From Siphonodentalium dalli (Eukaryota; Mollusca; Scaphopoda; Gadilida; Siphonodentaliidae): 64,000 nt of DNA. Made by a program: the position numbers and the translations under genes. This document shows, piece by piece, positions 53,624 through 63,384 of the stretch (position 1 is its first letter; each line of letters begins with the position of its first letter). The notes beneath the pieces are model-generated. The model saw only the letters and a program-made list of their open reading frames with translations, did no database searches and was not told where the DNA came from. The stretch spans positions 177,648,247-177,712,246 of the forward strand of contig CP136064.1 in NCBI GenBank assembly GCA_032622095.1, given 5' to 3'.

Positions 53624-55214
53624 CTAATGTATGAATTCGTGTTGTTCATTTTGAATGTTTGGTTTTAGGATTATACAGAGAAGCGAGGGTAGGTTTCAGT
53701 TTATATACTATTTTGTCAAATGATTGGACAATATAATATGCAGATACGCATCAGCAAACAATTCGAGAAAGTTCAAAAATAGCAAAAACAAAACAGAACG
53801 GTAAGAAAAAAAAAACAGTTTAAAGTGGAACAAGTAAAACAATAAGAAAACAATATTCAGAGCAGAATCAAACAAGCGAAAAGAAAAACTATTTGATGAA
53901 ACGTCACTCTTCGTTCATTCACCAAAAAGCAGAGAATTTCCACTGGTATATATATAGGTTCTGACTTGGACGAACACTTAAAGATTCTGTGTCCCATTTG
54001 ACATAATAAAACCACCATTTGCAGATTTTCTATACCGGGAGATATTAGACCGTCCATTAATGGGAGGTTTTCATTGCCAAAAATAATGTCGACTTTCAGG
54101 AGAGGAAGTTCAACAAATTTTGAAGAAAAATACAACGATAGCGCGATTTAGTAATGTAATGCCCTATAATATAAATATTGAATAGCCCCCCCCCCCCTCA
54201 CACTGAAAAACCCTTTTCCACTGTTGCACACCATGCATTGTATTGTATTGTATAATTATGTATTATCTTCTCATAATATCATGTAACATGATTTACTTGA
54301 GAAATAAACATTTGAACTTTGTCTCTTTGACAAAGAGCGTCCACACGCCCGCGTCGTCAAAAAGTGTAAGACAATAAAGTGGGTAAAAGGTAAATCACAC
54401 ATAAATGCTACGACGATAGATCTGCTGTGCACTGACTCAGAAGCAGGACTGGTCTGGTAAAGGCATCGTTTTTGCACCCACCCCCCAACAAAAATTCGGG
54501 AAACTATAGAAATGATCCGTGGCCCTTCGTCCACCCGTTTGTCAGCCCGTCTGTTCTGCACTCTTTGACATGCGAGAGAAAAAACTCTTATAGCAACCAC
54601 AAGCGCGCGTTGGTGATTATACCTTGGGCGCAGGTGGATGATGACGTCATATAATTTTTCTATACACACTGGTCATCCCCGCTGCGGTCAGCAAACCCCG
54701 GTACGGGCGTCAGTAAACCGCATATCGGGCCATAACATAATTTTCCATACTAGGGTTAGTCTAATTTGACAGAAGTAGTCAATTTAGAAGTTATACTAAC
54801 CAATGGAAGACGTATATGATATAGGCAATGCCTATTTATAGTGTGACAGTAGTTCAGAGAAAATTCAGATATCAGTTCTCGAGAAAAACACAATCTTAGT
54901 CGAGCACATTCAGAATGTCTGGGTAAATTTAAGTCTCATGCAGCAAAACTTTCACTGCAGACACTTCTCGAGAATGTTTTTGAAAATGTTGAGCAGTCTA
55001 TATTGGACACTATCTTTGACGTGTTTTGGTACTAAAACCCCAAATCCTATATCCTGTAACTCGAATAAAGACATCTTTCCAAACATACCGTACATCGGTA
55101 AAGTAAAACGTAATGCGGGCATGAGTAAACTCGGACGTGGGCAAACTTCATGCTCGCAATGGGTTTTACTCCAACACCGTGGAGTGTCTCATGCAATTGT
55201 CAATATTTTCCTAC
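53624..55214. other. no confident gene; left half of an inverted pair
   Basis: 54668-54715 (ACTGGTCATCCCCGCTGCGG and CAAACCCCGGTACGGGC) is an inverted relative of 55893-55975 (GCCCGCAACGGGGTTTACTC, GCCCGCAGCGGGTATTAC, GGATGACCAGCGTG). The pair encloses ~1.3 kb and overlaps the TTAA element below. A minus-strand 132-codon frame (54271-54669) is unsupported. Confidence 0.4.
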
Positions 55215-56523
55215 TTAAAGTGATGTGAAACACTCTGGTAGGGTGATCAAATAGAATAATCTTAATTGAGAATAATCTTGCTCAAAGTAGTTATTTTTTA
55301 CGAATACTAATCAAAATTGACAACACACACCGTCATTTTCATATATTAATTAAATGCAATGACTTTCGAAGGCGAAATCAATTGCGTTAGTTTATCGCCA
55401 AAAGTTGCGTCCCGAATCGAGATGTAAATATTTACAATTGATCGTAGTTCAGACGATGTTTTCGATGGAGTTGTATGGTTGAATTTTCGGCGACGTTAGT
55501 AGAATGCTACATTCCCCAGGTTGGCATATCGCATAGGCATTAACTTATCAATGTCACACACCCGAACAAGTCCATAATATGTCTTTAAATGCAGCAAATT
55601 CCAATGTGAATGTGCATTTAGTTTCCTAAATTATCGGTATCAATGGAACGTTGACAATGTTGTCCAAATTTATCACCACGCACTCATCTTGGAGCTGAAA
55701 ACACACCAAATTGAAACATGGAAGCTTATTGTCACACTTCATCGAGCACTACGCCACTTGATGGAGCTTTATTCGTCGAACTGTTGACATTTAGTTGAAG
55801 CTGGGTTCACGATGCACCTCGTGGATCCTGAGTTGTGTCTGAAGATAAACAATTAATAAAAAAAAATTCCCTCAAACCAAACCCACCTGTACCATTCACT
55901 GGTGCCCGCAACGGGGTTTACTCAATATTTGCCCGCAGCGGGTATTACAGGATGACCAGCGTGCTATAGCGGTGAGCCAAATTCTGGTGGCGTGTACGTT
56001 TTTTTGTGAAATTGACACGTGACTTCCGGTTTAGCAACTGTCTGGAGATCGGAAGTGTACAAACGAGATGAAAATACAATTGTCAACTTCACAACTTCCC
56101 AAGAATTCCCATGATTTATGGAAATCAGTTCCATTTAGACAAATTTCATTAGTTAGACATATTATGGACTTGTTCGGGTGCGTAGAACTGACAAGTTAGT
56201 ATCATGGCTATTCCAACTATGGGAATGTAGCATTATACTAACATCGCCGAAAAACTCAATGAAATCGACCATCCCACTCCATAGAAATCATCGTCTGAAC
56301 TACGCTTAATTGTATATATTTACATCTCGATTCGGGACGCAACAATCGGCGATAAACTAACGCAAATGACTTCGCCATCAAGAGTCATTGCATTTAATTA
56401 ATATATAAGAATGACGATGTGTGCTGTAAATTTTGATTAATTTCGTAAAAATAACTACCTTCAGCAAGATTATTCTCCATTTCTATTTGATCACCCCAAA
56501 CGGAGTGTTTCATATCACTTTAA
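55215..56523. mobile_element. TTAA-type element with ~390-bp TIRs
   Basis: TTAA (55215-55218 and 56520-56523) flanks AGTGATGTGAAACACTC and its inverted partner GAGTGTTTCATATCACT. The TIRs continue as clear inverted repeats through TCCCGAATCGAGATGTAAATA and AACAAGTCCATAATATG to about 55590 and 56140. Internal ~550 bp has no transposase. It is a piggyBac-type non-autonomous element by its TTAA duplication; the superfamily is inferred only from that. Confidence 0.75.
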
Positions 56524-57134
56524 TGAACATAAGAGCAGACGTTATGGCATGGTTCATGACACCATTTACGTCATGTTGGCTTTGTGGGTCAGAATCCAGA
56601 CAAGATTGCAAAATCCATTACTATACTTGTCATGTCGTATCCACCGGGGCCATTGGATGTTGTTACATAAACTATTTTTAGCGTTATGTCCCCTATAAAA
56701 AAAAAATTCGAGGCACATCGTGTGTGGTTGCTCCACTAAGTGTCACGCACGATTAATATTCGTCAGATGGATAGATTATTGGGGTGTATCGCGTTTTGAA
56801 CAGTCGCTATGTCAGATCGCGACGTCAGTTTTATGTGTGAAGGAAAGACCAAACATAGGGTTAATTTCGCCTGGAAATAACTATACTGCACGTAGTTACC
56901 ACACAAATCCGCGTTTGTCGGGATTAGAACCAGCTTCCGCGGCTGTCACTGGGTTACCTGGGGCCATTGTATAGGCAGGCTAATACATGTGTATGTGCAT
57001 AGCTAGCCACGTGTAGCTACATGTATGGCGTACGCATGCATTTTGGCATGTCGATATGATATATAGAGATGCATCTGATCAAAATGGCGGAATACGACCT
57101 ATAGACAACTGAATGAGTAAACTGAGCCAAGTTA
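56524..57134. other. no confident gene
   Basis: An 84-codon frame at 56720-56974 (CLCQIATSVLCVKERPN region) has higher GC than its surroundings but no start or splice support. Confidence 0.35.
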
Positions 57135-57611
57135 TTAAAGGTACTCAATCCGATAAAACTCCTCTCAATTACTATTTCAATGGCTTCGAGGGTCAAAAAT
57201 ATTTGATTCGAGTCGAGGAAGTCACCCATCAAAGCTCAGATTTGTTAGATATCGATTTTAGAAATCTATTATTTTTCATTATCGGGAATACTATCTGGCC
57301 CAGAACTCAGTCAAAATTGCGTTAAAATTACCACTTGATTTTAGAGTTATCCATCCTTGTCTGTTTGAATAGATTTGGAGTACACATCCAGAGCAGATTA
57401 CGGCAGTTATTAGTACTCATCTCGAGTTAATAACAAATTTCAAAAATCAATATCTAATAACTCTGAGCTTTGTTTGATGGGTTCCTCGACTCGAATCAAA
57501 TATTTTTTACCCCCAAAGCCAAAGAAATAGTAATATAGGACCCTCTGATCGGATTGTTGTTGTTGGAATATGTTGATATGGGGACCCTCTGTTCGGATTG
57601 AGTACCTTTAA
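57135..57611. mobile_element. TTAA-type foldback MITE, full copy
   Basis: Ends TTAAAGGTACTCAATCCGA and its inverse TCGGATTGAGTACCTTTAA. The arms are long inverted repeats (GATTCGAGTCGAGGAA / TTCCTCGACTCGAATC) spanning almost the whole element. GTTGTTGTTGG lies in the right arm. The 70-codon frame 57113-57325 is a by-product. A partial relative is at 50478-50830. Confidence 0.75.
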
Positions 57612-58394
57612 ATCATAGATGCATTGGTTGACTAATAATGTTAGTAGTCGCTGTTCACAATAAAGATAGCTACATGTGAGTTGATTAATGGAAGGCGTTA
57701 AGCTAAATAAATTAAAGGCATATTATGGACTTGTTCGAGTTCGTGAAACTGATAAGTTAGTATTCAGGCGTTATGCCAACCTGGAGAATGTAGCATTCTA
57801 CTAACATCGGCAACAATTTCAAAGAAATAGACCATACCACTCAATAGAAAACATCGTCAAAACTACGGTCAATTGGAAACTTTATGGTCCGAATTGGCAT
57901 CTCTGGTTTAGACTAGGTTTTATTCTAGACCAGGTTTAACTCCAGTTTAAACTAGGTTTAAGTAGGGTTTAAACTTGGTTTTACAGTAGTTAAACCAGGT
58001 TTATGGGAGTAAAACTGGGTTTTAGCGTACTTAAACCAAGTTTTGTGATAAACTCAGTTTAAGTTGAAACTAGGTTTTATTAACGTGATAAAGTTATGGT
58101 AATATTACTAATTGTTTGTGGTGAATTGGCTATATAATCATCAGTATAAGCTTATGTATATATGTTTTATACGTACCATACGTCTCGCCTCGAACATACA
58201 CCTTTAAATATACTTTGAAACAAATTCAAAGTTAAACCACCCTACCCCAGGTTTGACTAAAACCTAGTTTTTTGGGTTTAATTATTCGGCCGATATTTTT
58301 CGCCCAATATTGGTGTTGTTTCTTCGTGAATATGGGAGTGTTTATTTTGAATTGGGGGAGGCGTTTATGCGCGGGCGTTTGTCACTCAATGTAG

Positions 58395-58868
58395 ATGCAG
58401 GAGAGTCTTAGTGGAATTCGGGGAGGCGATGTCGGTACTTATGAGATAAATTCTAACAAAATATGTGCCAGTGTGATGGACGATTTCTTGCTATATATGT
58501 CTGTTTACAATTCGCTCGTTCGGATGTCGATTTGGCGGCTGAGAGCATGGCGGGATCTGACTGATCAGATTGACACGTTAGACACGAACATGACTTTTGA
58601 AACTGATTCCTTATTCACAAAAAGGTCTCTTTCGGTCAATTTGACGCATGGGTTGGTGGCCCGCCCAAATACCTATCAGAGACACCCCAGCCTTCAACCG
58701 GGGGAGGGTAACGGCCACCCTGAGGGGGTGGAGTATGGACTATTTTGGAGAACTGTAAGGATTTCGGCCAATTTGATAGTATGGGTGGGTGGCTCGCCCC
58801 AAATAACCCATAGAAACACCCCACCCCTCACATCCGGGGGGGGGGGGGGGGTACCACCGAGGGGGTGA
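58395..58868 (+). CDS. 157-codon ORF: coding-like N-terminus running into minisatellite
   Basis: The first ~80 codons look like protein (MQESLSGIRGGDVGTYEINS, SVMDDFLLYMSVYNSLVRMS, WRDLTDQIDTLDTNMTF). An acceptor-like AATGTAG immediately precedes the ATG. From ~58640 the frame is minisatellite-derived (HRNTPPL, GGGGGVPP). The ORF could be a fragment captured by the TIR element. No family is recognised. Confidence 0.3.
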   Translation: MQESLSGIRGGDVGTYEINSNKICASVMDDFLLYMSVYNSLVRMSIWRLRAWRDLTDQIDTLDTNMTFETDSLFTKRSLSVNLTHGLVARPNTYQRHPSLQPGEGNGHPEGVEYGLFWRTVRISANLIVWVGGSPQITHRNTPPLTSGGGGGVPPRG

Positions 58869-60010
58869 ACGTGGGATATGGACCATTTTCGAGACTGGTA
58901 AGGATTTCGGCCAATTGACGGCATGGATGGATGGCCCGCTCAAATGTCCCATAGAAACAGCCCACCCCTGAACGCTGGGGGAACCACCCCAGGAGGTGAA
59001 AATGGGGGTATGGACCATTTTCGAGAACGGTAAGGATTTCGGTCAATTTGACGTCAGCAGTGTGGGTAGCCCGCTCCAACTACCCCATAGAAACATCATC
59101 ACCCGGAGGTACCACCCCGAGGGGGTGAAAATGGGGTATGGACCATTTTCGAGAACGGTGGGTGGCACATCCCAAATGCCCCCCATAGAAACACCCCAAC
59201 CCCACCCGGACCCCATTTTCACCCGTGGTAAGGGTGGGGTGTTTCTATGACTATATTTGAGGGCGGGCCGCCCACCAATGACGTAATATTGGCCGAAATC
59301 CTTACCGTTCTCGATAACGGTCCATACCCCATTATATGGGGTATTTGGGGCGGGCCACCTACACATGCCGTAATATTGACCAACAGAGGCATGTTTTTGC
59401 GAATAATGAATAAAATGCTCCATACCCCATTTTCACCCCAGCAGGGTGGTACCCTCCAGGGATGAGGGTAGGGTGTCTATATGGGATATTTGGAGCGGGC
59501 CACACACCCCTGTCGTCAAATTGGCCGAAATCCTTACCGTTCTCGAACATGGTTCATATCCCATCTTCACCCCTCGGGTGGTAACCCAACCCACCCCGCC
59601 CGGATGTGAGGGGTGGGGTGTTTATATGCGTTATTTGAGGTACCCTTCCCCGGGGGTGAGGGTTGGGGTGTTTCTATTCGGTATTTGGGCGTACCCAATT
59701 TCTACCTCCTCTGGTGGTACCCCCCCCCCCCCGGTGAGGGTGTGTAGGGGTGGTTCTATGGTGTATTTTGATCGTGCCACCCACTCCTGCTGCCAAATTA
59801 ATTAGCCTAAATCCTTACCGTCCATACCCCTGTTATCCCGGGGTGAGGTTTCTATCGGGTATTATGGGCGAGCCACCCATTCATGCCGTCAAATTCGCCG
59901 AAATCCTTCCCGTGCTCAAAAATGGTCCATACCCCATTTTCACCCGTCCGGGTGGTACCCCCGGGGTGGTGGTGTTTCTATGGGGTATTTGTGGCGGGCC
60001 CCCACCCATG
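58630..60010. repeat. ~130-bp minisatellite with an internal orientation switch
   Basis: Left half units read GGTATGGACCATTTTCGAGA, ACGGTAAGGATTTCGG, then CCCATAGAAACACCCC. From about 59210 the same units run in the opposite sense (GGGGTGTTTCTATG, CCGAAATCCTTACCG, ACGGTCCATACCCC). The two halves form a ~1.4-kb palindromic satellite centred near 59215. G and C homopolymer tracts occur at ~58839 and ~59720. Confidence 0.85.
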
Positions 60011-60479
60011 CCCTCAAGAGATATTTTTGAGTTCCAAAAGTCACGTTCGTCCATGATATTAGATAATATCTAACCGTTATACAACAGACCGTGCATTCGT
60101 CGTGATTTCTCAAAGCGCACGGGTTATTCCCCTGATTAGGAGATTATATAGCGACAACAGGTCGCGTGACCGGACAATGAATTGACAAGTAGCGATAATA
60201 AACAGACAGACCACGCCTCCTATTCTTGCAATTGGACAAGTGAGGCCCACAGGTAACGCAATCGACCAAATCTATGTCGTCCCAGCGGTGGAGAAAAACT
60301 GGTAGTTTAAACTAGGTCTAAACTGGAGATGCCGATTCGGACCTATACATCTGGTTTCGGGAAGCAACAATCGGCGACAAACAAACACAAATGATTTCGC
60401 CATCCAGAGTCATTGCATTTAATTAATATATCAGAATGACGGTGTGTGTTGGCAATTTGGAATCAAGATAACAATGCAG

Positions 60480-61110
60480 GTTGAGTAATCAATCATGTTC
60501 ATAAGATTATTAATGAAAATATTAATTATTTAGTTGTCGCAGCAGTTCACAGTACGATAGCTACACGTTTAATGATTAATGAAAAAACTACGCTAAGATA
60601 ATTATATTAATAAGCTTAGTTTCTGTTTATTTAACAATTATTGTAAGATGTTGATTTATCAAGTTAATAAATCGCGCAATCAAGATAGCTATAATTTGAT
60701 CCATAAAGTAAATCAGTTGATTAATCAAGATAGCCAAGCAAGTTGGTGAATTAAGATAGCCATACCAGTTGAGTAATCAAGTTCATAAGATTATTAATGA
60801 AGATATTAATTAGTTTTATTTGTCGCAGCAGTTCACAGTAAGATAGCTACACGTGAAATGATTAATGAAAAATCTAAGCTAAGATAATTATATTAATAAG
60901 CTTAGTTTTTATTATCTAACAAGGACTGTAAAATGTTGATTTATCAAGTTAATAAATCGTTCAATCAAGGCAGCTATAATTTGATCAATAAAGTAAGTCA
61001 GTCGATTAATCAAGATAGCCAAGTATACGTTGAATAATCAAGATAACGAACCAAGTTGATGAATCAAGATAGCCCAGCTAATTAATAAGATTTTTAATGA
61101 AGGTATTAAT
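60480..61110. repeat. ~302-bp tandem repeat, about two units
   Basis: GGTTGAGTAATCAA...GTTCATAAGATTATTAATGA starts near 60478 and again near 60776, with the same internal order (TTGTCGCAGCAGTTCACAGT, AAGCTTAGTTT, GATTTATCAAGTTAATAAATC, AATCAAGATAGC). A third partial unit begins near 61028. AATCAAGATAGCC recurs within units as a shorter repeat. Confidence 0.8.
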
Positions 61111-61127
61111 TAGTTTTCGTCGCGGAT

Positions 61128-61316
61128 TTACGTTACCGTACACAAGACATGGAAAACAGTACACAAACCTGTGGAATCTGATACAAATGAGGGCGTCACC
61201 CCTCCCTTTTGTTGGTAAGCGGCATTCATGCCATTGTCAGGCGGTACGCGGAATTCATATTCCCTTATACTGTTAGCTGGTATAAAGGATGAATTCCCCG
61301 TATGCATGGTATTCAA
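61128..61316 (-). CDS. 62-aa ORF with coding character
   Basis: Frame MNTMHTGNSSFIPANSIREY...VFHVLCTVT. The middle (FRVPPDNGMNAAYQQKGGV) is rich in Pro, Asn and Gly and has higher GC than the flanking repeats. It is possibly an exon or a small gene; no splice sites or family were recognised. Confidence 0.3.
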   Translation of the reverse strand: MNTMHTGNSSFIPANSIREYEFRVPPDNGMNAAYQQKGGVTPSFVSDSTGLCTVFHVLCTVT

Positions 61317-61708
61317 GATTTAAATAAAAGACCCAACTTTGAAGGCGAAAATTTATTAATTTAATTTATTATTTAATGCTATAGACTGGAACTTTTTAGC
61401 CATATTTTCCTTTTTCGTGCTCGTTCTGTTAATCGGCCGCAGACAGACACTCACAGATTAACCGCGTCGCATCCGATCATTACTGTGTCGTAAAATAGAG
61501 TAAATATCTCAGCCTGTTTTTTCAACAACAAAAAAACCGCACATTATCTGCTTATAATAGAACTTGGTTTAGTTAGATAATCTGCTTAGAATCGCCAAAT
61601 TTTGAGTCGGTAATGTGCTGAAAATGATAACGTTTTTGTTACATTATCGACTCATAATGAGGCGATTCTATGCAGGTTATGTGCGGACAATGACACAAAT
61701 AAGCCAAA

Positions 61709-62230
61709 TCACGACTGCTGGAGTTGTGGTTTTGGGGGCTAACCCCGGGATCTTCGAAAGGGCCGAGTGGCCCTTTCCCTAACCCCTTATTTTTAGCTTT
61801 TATTAGATGAATATTTTTATCTGCTGATGGAGTATCTTTTTCTTTTTTTCTTTGTCAACTCTTTCTTTTTCACGACAATCCCCCCTTGTGATGTTCGCCG
61901 TATCTGCCAATACTTCCTCTGAACGCCGCAAAGGTTCAACTATTCTTGGTGGAAGGGATGATGCGGATGATCCAGAAGTCTCCGGCTGATAGTATTCCGG
62001 AGTCTTTGGTGTGGTGAAATAATCAGATGGATCTAAGATCATTTCCGCCTGGACCATGAAGTCGGCAACAGGGACGTCCGGGGTGACGTTAGCGTCCCTG
62101 TAGTTTCCGCTGGTGGTGGCAGGTACATCCACTGCAGAGGCTGTCTGGATGTCATCAGTCGGCCTCTGAGATGTTGTGTCAGTGGATGTAGACCCGGGAT
62201 GTTGGTCCTGTCCAGGGGGAAGTCACGACT
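61709..62230 (-). mobile_element. 506-bp insertion with 8-bp target duplication TCACGACT
   Basis: TCACGACT at 61709-61716 and 62223-62230 flanks the insert, and copy A confirms the empty site. On the minus strand the insert opens directly into a coding frame, then has a short 3' region with the hairpin AAAGGGCCACTCGGCCCTTT and CCCGGGGTTAGCCCCC, and ends ACAACTCCAGC without a poly(A) tail. A 5'-truncated retroelement that ends in a structured 3' tail is the simplest reading; alternatives are a DNA transposon fragment or a retrocopy. Confidence 0.6.
61803..62222 (-). pseudogene. 5'-truncated 140-codon C-terminal protein fragment in the insertion
   Basis: Open from the very first base of the insertion to TAG at 61803. 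Pro/Ser/Thr/Asp-rich (TTSQRPTDDIQTASAVDVPA, DYFTTPKTPEYYQPETSG), ending in a Lys/Glu-rich helix (EKERVDKEKKKKILHQQ). Codon use is GC-rich compared with neighbours, so the source gene is foreign to this locus. It could be the ORF C-terminus of a retrotransposon. No family is recognised. Confidence 0.5.
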
Positions 62231-62389
62231 TCTCAGGTGTACGCTATTTAACACGTGTTTTCACTGCACATGTAGCCCGCGCCATAAAACGAAATAACAG
62301 ATATGACTCCATATCTGCTTATTTGAGAACCCAATAATCACATTATGTACCTATTTCACATTATAGGTCGATATGTGCGCGTATTTACT

Positions 62390-62886
62390 CAGAGATAGGT
62401 TGAATAGCTAGCTATCGGGACTTTTTCTCTTCATTTGCATGGTCTAAGTGCAGTGTAAAATTAATGTTTTCTTAACGGGTATTCAGTATTCACTCCCTCT
62501 GTTAACTGGCATTTAAGTATTCACCCCTATGTTAACAACATGCAGTATTCATTAATCAGGGGAGGGTGACACCATCACAAATGAGTGACAACTCATCAGT
62601 CTGTAGACTGGGTATGCATTTGTATCACGATCGGCACCCTATAAATACCAGAACACGGAAGCTGTGTCTGGGTTTTGTGCTGATGATGGGTGGGTGCATT
62701 TTTTTCGACAATATTATAAACAGAATTGAAATTTCCATAAAGATCTATTAATGAGTCTAATGGATAGGGTGAAAACGTTATTTTTCGGCTACAGTTCCTA
62801 TTCATATATATGCCGATGTTGCTACAATGAACATGTTTAACATTACACAATATCATTGACAGATAGGTGTTTGGGTTTAAGTTATT
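62390..62886. other. no confident gene
   Basis: Short related blocks (GTTAACTGGCATTTAAGTATTC, GTTAACAACATGCAGTATTC near 62500-62550) suggest a decayed minisatellite. Frames of 61 and 86 codons at 62566-62856 overlap on opposite strands and are unsupported. Confidence 0.4.
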
Positions 62887-63384
62887 TTAAATATTGAAGA
62901 CCACGACACAAAGAGTAGGAAGCGCTAAAACATCTTTCATATTTAGCATGTGCATGACAACTTCGATTGATGTCAAATCAGGAAGCACGATTGATGTGTG
63001 ACACAAACCCGTTTTGGACCTGTCACTCGTTCTGTAGGACACACTTTCAATTGTCTGGGAAACCTCAGTGCCAATGCTTGTTTGGACCGATTCGTGTCTA
63101 TATAGTCCCGCTTAACCGTTTTCCATTCGCTCAAACCGTCCAATCGCTACTCAGTTGGCATCAAATGAAATCCAACAACGATAAAATTCCTCAGCGCGAG
63201 AATAAAAATGTTCATTTGAGATTTTGATCACAGCGACGGCGTCTGATTCGTGTATTGTAATATTCGGCGTTTTATTATGGTGTGGACTATAATGCCAGTC
63301 CTTCGGCTCTAATGTGAGTATGCATGTGCTATTAAAGAATTTATTTGGCGTGACCTCGCTGTTATATTCTCGCGATATCAGCAT
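62887..63384 (-). pseudogene. 166-codon minus-strand open stretch with two stops
   Basis: From a Met at 63384 (MLISREYNSEVTPNKFFNST, HNKTPNITIHESDAVAVIKI) the same frame runs to TAA at 62887-62889, broken only by TGA (~63151) and TAA (~63112). The later part (SYRTSDRSKTGLCHTSIVLP) also looks coding. It may be a decayed single-exon gene or two exons with a small retained gap. The family is not recognised. Confidence 0.3.

Larger units (their letters stand above)
57893..60346. mobile_element. 2.45-kb TIR element with TAT target duplication
   Basis: TAT (57893-57895 and 60344-60346) flanks GGTCCGAATTGGCATCTC and its inverse. Subterminal DNA is full of TTTAAACTAGGTTT variants (57905-58080 and 60303-60325). 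Inside are a ~80-codon coding-like frame and a ~1.4-kb G/C-rich minisatellite. TIR wording links it to 41441-42236. There is no transposase ORF; the superfamily is uncertain. Confidence 0.75.
57718..60455 (+). repeat. half copy of the 55215-56523 element, itself interrupted
   Basis: 57718-57890 matches the right half of the earlier element (CATATTATGGACTTGTTCG, GAATGTAGCATT.TACTAAC). The match resumes at about 60347 (CATCTGGTTTCGGGAAGCAACAATCGGCG) and runs to ~60455 (TTTAATTAATATATCAGAATGACG). The 2.45-kb TIR element between is therefore a later insertion, with the 55215 copy serving as the empty-site reference. Confidence 0.75.
61545..62385. repeat. multi-hairpin foldback element, copy B (carries an insertion)
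   Basis: Shares GCACATTATCTGCTTA, AATCTGCTTAGAATCGCC, GTCGGTAATGTGCTGAAAAT, GACAATGACACAAATAAGCC and the 3' block CACATTATGTACCTATTTCAC with copy A (28745-29585). Copy A lacks the 61717-62222 segment and shows the empty site. Confidence 0.7.

Noticed and set aside
57113-57325. 70-codon plus-strand ORF
   Set aside because: It lies within the foldback MITE 57135-57611, whose inverted arms keep both strands open by symmetry.
58636-60073. Proline/glycine-rich ORFs on both strands
   Set aside because: Minisatellite translation; frames on both strands mirror one another.
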